From Microstegium vimineum (lineage: Eukaryota; Streptophyta; Magnoliopsida; Poales; Poaceae), in the NCBI GenBank assembly GCA_022036555.1, contig CM039130.1, positions 24,512,519 through 24,576,518 of the forward strand: DNA of 64,000 nt. Direction: 5' to 3'. Of this stretch, positions 58,042 through 64,000 are shown in pieces (position 1 is the first letter of the stretch; each line of letters opens with the position of its first letter). The notes below the pieces were generated by a model. The model saw only the letters and a program-made list of their open reading frames with translations, ran no database searches and had not been told where the DNA came from. Made by a program: the position numbers and the translations under genes.

Positions 58042-61000
58042 ATGCAGGAGGGTCTAGGGCAAAGGATGCATGTACCTCATGGTATCAATCTGTGTTTCGC
58101 AACTCCTTCCGTGCCCTTTCAGGTGGAATCTTCCATCGAGCTGGGTATCGGGGAAGTGAACCCCCCTGTGACATCTGTAAAGTTACCTGCTAACTCACAA
58201 GCTGTTAATGATTCTGGAGCAGTTGAAGGTACTGACCCTAATGGAAAATTGGTCCAAAAACCTAAGAGGAAAAAACATAGGCCAAAGGTCATTAAAGAAG
58301 GACAATCAGCAAAGATGCAGAAGCCTAAAACTCCAAAGCCTCCCAAGGAAAGTGGGAATCAGCCTACTGGAAAGAGAAATTATGTCAGGAGGAAGGGACT
58401 AAGCGCACCAGCCGAACAAATTCCATCAGGAGGTGCTGATACACACACTAGAGCTAAACCAGGAGTAGCCCAAAGATGTTTGGACTTTGATGTGAAGGAC
58501 CAGCATGGACAGTTGGATCTGGTATCGCAAACCCAGGAAACGGAGATACAGACTTGTCCTGGGGAAACACAGCCATCAATATCTGGAGTTGAAAGAAGTA
58601 ATGCCCAAGTATCATGCCAGTGGGGTGGTACAAGAAGTTCTATTAGTTCAGTTGACCCAATGGTTGATATACAAGGATTAAGGGCTGACTGCATGCCTAA
58701 AAGAGTCAATTTTGATCTGAACAATTCTATAGCAAGTCAGATGTCAACCAATTATTCTAGTCTAATGGACAGCTCTGGACAATTTTTCCAGTTTGGTTTA
58801 AAAGAAAAAGTTCAAACAAATCAGTTACTGGATTCTAATTCTAGTCTGCCAGTTAGATGTGTCTCTCATCTCACCAGCTCGGTAGATCATATGCGACATC
58901 CGTCAGCCAATTCTGACCAATACATAAGCACATCTCAAGATTGTACAGAAAAAACACCAAGACATTATCAGATGCTTAGTAGTTATAGAATTCCAGAAAA
59001 TATGACAGCAGCTGCTCAGTATACCGAAAGGGTGTCAATGGGGGGCAATTTCAATCCTGAAGCTTGTATAGCCGAAGGCACAATAATCAAACAAATGGCC
59101 CAATGCTATAGACTTCCGGGAATTCCATTTGTACCTCCCAAGCATAATGAAAGGGATGTGATGAATGGAAATCTGAACGAGTTTTCTGTGGAGAATGATT
59201 ACTTGAAGTTTTCTACCAATAGTAAGTACCAAACTGGAGCAGCTTTTGGTCTTCACGATTCTCTAGGCTATTCAGATGTTCTTGCAATTGGAAAAAAAAG
59301 AGAACACAATGCTGTCAGTGGTCATCAGATTTCTTTTGGCATCGACTTTATTAATTCAAATAGAAGGAAGTTCTGTAGTGATGACCCCCTTTCCACTAGC
59401 TCTCAAACATATTATCCTGAAGCATGCAAAAGGATGAGACCAACGGATCATAGCAATCACCTCAACGAAACTACGGGAAAGCTTTCTTCCTCATCAGCAT
59501 TTTCTGATGGTTCGAACACAAATAAAGTTTCAGCTATGAACCCTGAAATTAGTACCTTGGCTGACATACAAAGGTTGATGGCCCTTGAGAAATCACAAGC
59601 TTCACAACAAATGATTGACTATGTTACGTCACAAAACAACATGATCCATGAACGTACTGGACTTGCTCTGCAAAATACCACTGACAAAGGATTTATTGCT
59701 TTACCTAATAAACAGTTCCGATGCTTCACTGCGCAGAACGTAGCATTGCCTGGCAGTACTGTGAACCAATTGGGAGAAAGTAATATCCTGAGGAATGGAG
59801 TGCATCAAATTCAACCTTGGGAAATTACATCTAGGCCACATCACTCTAGCGACAATTTTGCTTTACCAAATAAATGGTCTGGATACTTAACAGCAGGGAA
59901 CACACAGTTATCGAGCGGCACAGTGAGTCCATCCACAGAAAACTATATTCAGAGTAATGCTATTCATCAACATCAATGCTTAGAAAACGTTGTGGCTAAG
60001 GTGCCAGTCTTGTCTGGAACACACAATACTTCCAGTCAAGAGGGCCATAACCACTGCACTGCTACTACTACTGATGAGCAAATCAGAACTACAAGTGATG
60101 AAGTTGTTAGATCCCTTACCCAACGAGCAAGCCAACCAACCACAAATGGGAACTACACTCTTAACTCTTCTAGAGTAACTACAGAAGCAAATTTCACTGA
60201 GAAGCCAAGAAAAAGGGGCCGTCCAAGAAAAGTAGTAAACCCCAATGGTATTACTTATGCTTCTAAACCTTCCACTGGAATTACTCATAGGATGTCAACT
60301 ATGGAGTCGAAAAGTTCTGACCAAGATAAGAAGATTCATGCAGGTGTCATTCCTCAAGCTACAGCAGCATCAGTTGATCCTTTAGATGGCATAATTCAAA
60401 AGATTAAGCTCTTAAGCATAAGCAGACTAGACAAGGTTGTGGCAGAGGTACCCAAAAATGCTCTTGTTCCTTATGAAGGTGAATTTGGTGCACTGGTTGC
60501 ATTTGAGGGGAAGACAAAGAAAAGCCGTTCTCGGGCCAAAGTGAACATCGATCCAGTCACCACTATGATGTGGAACTTATTAATGGGGCCAGATATGGGT
60601 GATGGCGCTGAAGGGTTGGACAAGGATAAAGAGAAGTGGCTTGACGAAGAAAGAAGAGTGTTCAGAGGACGGGTTGATTCATTCATTGCTCGTATGCATC
60701 TAGTTCAGGGTATGTAAACCATTTCAGTTTTATATTTGTAGTATTCCTTTTCTATATTCTGTACTCATTGTCTCAGGTTCTTGTTTCCATCAGTCGGGTC
60801 TTTTCAATCGTTGATCTATAGACTATATTTTGAAAATATTCAGATTGGTAACGTGGAAAGAATCATATTAAGTTTGCACTAAATAGACAAATAGTAAGCT
60901 TCTATGGTTATAGAAATTTCATAGCTGCAATCAAAGTTCAAGAAGGCACTAGGCGGTATCTAGGCGATGACCCACAGCCTAGAGCCTATGCGTTTTAAGG

Positions 61001-63699
61001 AGTTTTTCTAGGCATTTTAATTTTTGTACATAAACATGTATATTACCTTAAATTATCTCAAGTAAAAGAAAACATAAGAAATCTGTGGACTGCTGGAAAG
61101 AAAGGCCCATAGAAAAAGCCCAGCCCACCTTATCCCCCGTCCACCTCATCCATCCACCACCCTCCTCCCAGCAGCAGGAACCGGAGTCACGACTCTGCTT
61201 TCAACGCCTCCCTTCCATGACCGTGATTCCTCTCTGCCGCCCCACGCCTCTGCTTCCGTCGTCTCCAGCAACGACTGCCTCCTCCCTCCTTCTCTGGTGA
61301 CGCCCGCTTCCCGCCTCCTTCTCCGGTGCCGCCCGCTGGCTGCGCATGCCTCTGCTCCCAGCCGCTTGCCGCCTCCCAGCTGCGCCCGCAGGTCGCAATC
61401 CTCCTGGCTGCGGCCCAGCCTCCGCCTATCGCCTGTGGCATCCTGGCCGCGTTTGCGCCTGCCGCTAGGTGCGCTCACCGCCATCCGTCGTCCCTCCTGC
61501 AATAGAGAAGCCCCGGATCTGGGGCACACCGCCTATTCTCTGCCTACACCCATAGGCGAGGCGGCACCCCTCCGCCTAGCGCGTAAACGCGCCCAGGTGA
61601 GTGCCTAGTAGCGCCTTTTTGAACTTTGGCCGCAGTTGCATTTTGGAGACTCTGAAGAACAGAAATCATATTAGTCTTGTGATGAAAGGGTTATACCTGA
61701 GTCCATTTAAACAGTGATTCACAATGTAACATTGGACACTGTAATAATTCATAAGATGTGGATCTTCTATGCATAGTGTGTTGAGATGACGGAGGACATG
61801 TGTTTTTGTTTTCAAAACCAAACTTAACTTTTTGTATAATCTAATTTATTTACAGGGACAGGCGTTTCTCTCGATGGAAAGGATCAGTCGTCGACTCAGT
61901 CGTGGGTGTATTTCTTACCCAGAATGTTTCAGATCATCTTTCTAGGTGAAATTTACACTTCTAGCCTAATTGAAGTAAGAGTATGTTGTGCAATTTAGCA
62001 TATATATATATACACACACCAATTTTAGTCCTTTTCTTTTTTCAGTTCTGCTTTCATGGGGGTTGCTGCCAAATTTCCTGCTAAGACAGAGGTCCCTGAA
62101 AAACCTGTGGCTGAGATGTCTCGTACTCCTGAACATAAGGATAGTTGTTCTGGACTGTTTGGTGATTCTATCAAATTGCAGGGCAAAATATGCATTGAAG
62201 AGATAAGTGACGTTAGATCATTAATTACTACAGAAGATAATGAAGAAAGTAATAGTAACGAATTGATTGGAAGCTCTGCTGGGTATGGAGTAATCCGTGG
62301 AACTGGAGGATGCCAAATCTCTTATAGGATGTCACTAACTGGATCCCATGGAAATGGGCTATCAGGATCTGTTTTTTCCATCTACCGGCTTTTCAAGTGT
62401 GGTAGAAGCTGAAGATGGATCATTGGAGGATGTTATTTCTTCTCAAAATTCTGTTGTTTCTTCCCAGAATTCACCAGATTACCTCTTTCGCAGAATCGAT
62501 CCAACAGGTTCCAGTTCGTTGCAAAATTTCACCGAAGAGGGCTGTATCATGAGAAATATATCCAATGGGACTGGCAGCTCAACTGACTACACAGCGTTTC
62601 TGCTGCAATTCAGGATCCAAAAGGCATGCTTGGATTATCAGAATATTATGGACTTAATCCTCTTCCAGTTTCAGGTGTGAACAAGGGTGTGTTACTTGAT
62701 CTAAACAGATCATATCAGCCATTGCATGCTTCTATGCCCTATGTTCAGAATAGCGAGTCTGATTTCACAGGTGCGTCATGTTTCAGCCATATGGATAAAT
62801 CATTCCACACCTGCCCTGATAGGGTGAATCTTTCCAGTATAACACAATCTGAGGCTAGTATTTACCCTACTGATCCTTTGCAACAAAGTGATATTTCACC
62901 AGTAATTAAACAAAACTTCCAACCATTACATAGTTCAGACAAAGTGCCATTTTTTAAGGAGCACTCTTCCTGTGGAAATGATTTTTCGAGGAACAAAACT
63001 AAAGCTCCTTTTGTGGAACGATTTGTGTATTCAAATCGTCAAGAGGTGTACACTACCTCAACAGATCAAATGGGTGCTGAACAATTTCAATCAGGATGTG
63101 GCCAACTGGACAATGATGCCAGAGTTCAGACAGCATCACATGAAAGGCATCAATCTTCAACCTTGTGTGAAAACCAGAACTCTCTTTCAGAGGTCTTGCA
63201 AGGAGTTGCTTCAGGCTCAACACAGAATTTCATTGATACTCAAAAGGGGCCGTCAGAAGCTCAACAAAATGCATCAAAAGCTAAGAAGGTACGGGGCCGA
63301 CCTAAAAAGAAAACTTATGACTGGGACAGTTTACGAAAAGAAGTGCTTTCTAATGGCGGGGATAATCAAAGAAGTCATGATGCAAGGGATACTGTTGATT
63401 GGGAGGCAGTCAGGCAAGCAGACGTGCGGGAAATATCTGAAACTATCAGAGAGAGAGGAATGAATAACATGCTAGCAGAACGGATAAAGGTAAATCTAGT
63501 AGAAGAAAGCTCTCCAAAAAGTTCTAGTTGTTCAAGCATGCGCCATATTTTGATTTGATATTTATTTGCACTACAATATTAGCTTGAATCATTTTAAAGT
63601 TTTGACCACCTTTGCACAGGAATTCCTGAACCGATTGGTGACAGACCATGGAAGCATTGATCTTGAATGGCTAAGAGATGTTCAACCGGACAAAGCAAA
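58042..63699 (+). CDS. ROS1: ROS1/DEMETER-type 5-methylcytosine DNA glycosylase, 3' partial, with frame breaks
   Basis: This nuclear enzyme family removes 5-methylcytosine by base excision. Exons: 58042-60709, 61856-61945, 62046-63489, 63620-63699, with more beyond the window. The first coding exon starts MQEGLGQRMHVPHG. It has a Lys-rich segment (KPKRKKHRPKVIKEG, about residues 73-87), GKRNYVRRKG (about 112), an AT-hook (KPRKRGRPRKV, about 721), and the conserved block ALVPYEGEFGALVAFEG to SFIARMHLVQG (about 805-889) that opens the glycosylase region. The second gives RRFSRWKGSVVDSVVGVFLT. The fourth ends IERIK-type sequence into EFLNRLVTDHGSIDLEWLRD. Catalytic Lys/Asp and the iron-sulphur cluster lie outside the window. 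The exon at 61856 is one base short of frame. In the third exon, frame changes near 62345-62400 and back near 62610, net zero. It is closest to the rice ROS1a type, though the exact paralogue is not certain. Confidence 0.85.
60931..61629. mobile_element. Non-autonomous DNA transposon in the ROS1 intron
   Basis: The left end TCAAAGTTCAAGAAGGCAC and the complement of the right end CCAAAGTTCAAAAAGGCGC are 19-bp inverted repeats with three mismatches. Subterminal GGCG/CGCC motifs occur on both sides. The interior 61080-61530 is GC-rich and pyrimidine-rich on the plus strand, unlike the AT-rich intron around it, and has open frames without known domains. It could be captured host sequence. No clear target duplication was found. 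Confidence 0.5.
62000..62019. repeat. AT/AC dinucleotide repeat
   Basis: ATATATATATATACACACAC lies in the short intron between the second and third coding exons of the ROS1-type gene. Confidence 0.8.
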
Positions 63700-64000
63700 G
63701 TAAGTCTAGTGGAATAAACTGAGAGAATTATAAGAACTACTGAGTTCCTAATCTTATAGACCCTTTGTAGCACTCATATGAATTTATGATGCTACTGCTT
63801 GTTTCACTACAACCAAACCTGAAGAGTTTAAGTGTCCAACAAGTAATATTTGTTAAAATCATGAAAAAAGGACATTGATTCAGGCTTCCGTAAATTTTTC
63901 ATCAATTAAATCTTTAGCTGGTCTTGTCAAAGTATTAACTGCGAATTGGACAGTGAAAACTAAAAACTTCATGCACATCACCTTTGTAATCATATCAGTA

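Noticed and set aside
61146..61529. 127-codon minus-strand frame in the ROS1 intron
   Set aside because: Arg/Gly-rich translation of a GC-rich transposon interior. Possibly captured sequence but no recognisable protein.
1..64000. CRISPR arrays, bacterial operons, rRNA or tRNA genes
   Set aside because: No regularly spaced repeats with unique spacers and no recognisable cloverleaf or rRNA motifs. All structural signals are plant nuclear.

Overview
The window is plant nuclear DNA and almost certainly comes from a grass. It has long GC-rich first exons, short exons separated by AT-rich introns with GT/AG borders, and grass-type Stowaway and Tourist MITEs. Its two conserved genes read like rice or maize homologues. 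No bacterial, organellar or viral replicon features were seen.

Layout. Bases 1-6290 are intergenic DNA with several small DNA transposons and an inverted repeat. Bases 6292-19120 (+) hold a 24-exon gene for subunit 5 of the conserved oligomeric Golgi (COG) complex. Its large introns carry a LINE remnant, a MITE and a Copia LTR. From about 19.4 to 56 kb is a nested transposon block: a Copia element whose LTR was split by a long TGTAACACC-type LTR, which was itself split by an 11.2-kb Ty3/gypsy element of the Tat type (34451-45672). Around these lie a 4.5-kb solo LTR with a perfect GCTAG target duplication (25065-29537), a related LTR with its primer-binding site (21466-24447), a Mutator-like element with a 9-bp target duplication (47977-50151) that carries another LTR-type insertion, and a foldback-like structure (51828-55830). 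From about 56.6 kb to the right edge (+) is the 5' two-thirds of a ROS1/DEMETER-type 5-methylcytosine DNA glycosylase. The window ends inside it, before the catalytic helix-hairpin-helix residues.

How the genes relate. COG5 works in retrograde Golgi vesicle tethering and ROS1 in active DNA demethylation. They share an orientation but there is no sign of joint function. ROS1-type enzymes act on methylated transposons near genes, so its position beside a dense transposon block with a MITE just upstream of its leader exon is worth testing.

Quality caveat. Both host genes and the Tat polyprotein contain frame breaks of one or a few bases in otherwise well conserved coding sequence. In COG5 the annotated exons sum to 2419 nt, two short of 807 codons, with one base missing in each of two exons. 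Either the consensus has residual indels or these loci are decaying copies. The sequence alone cannot decide.
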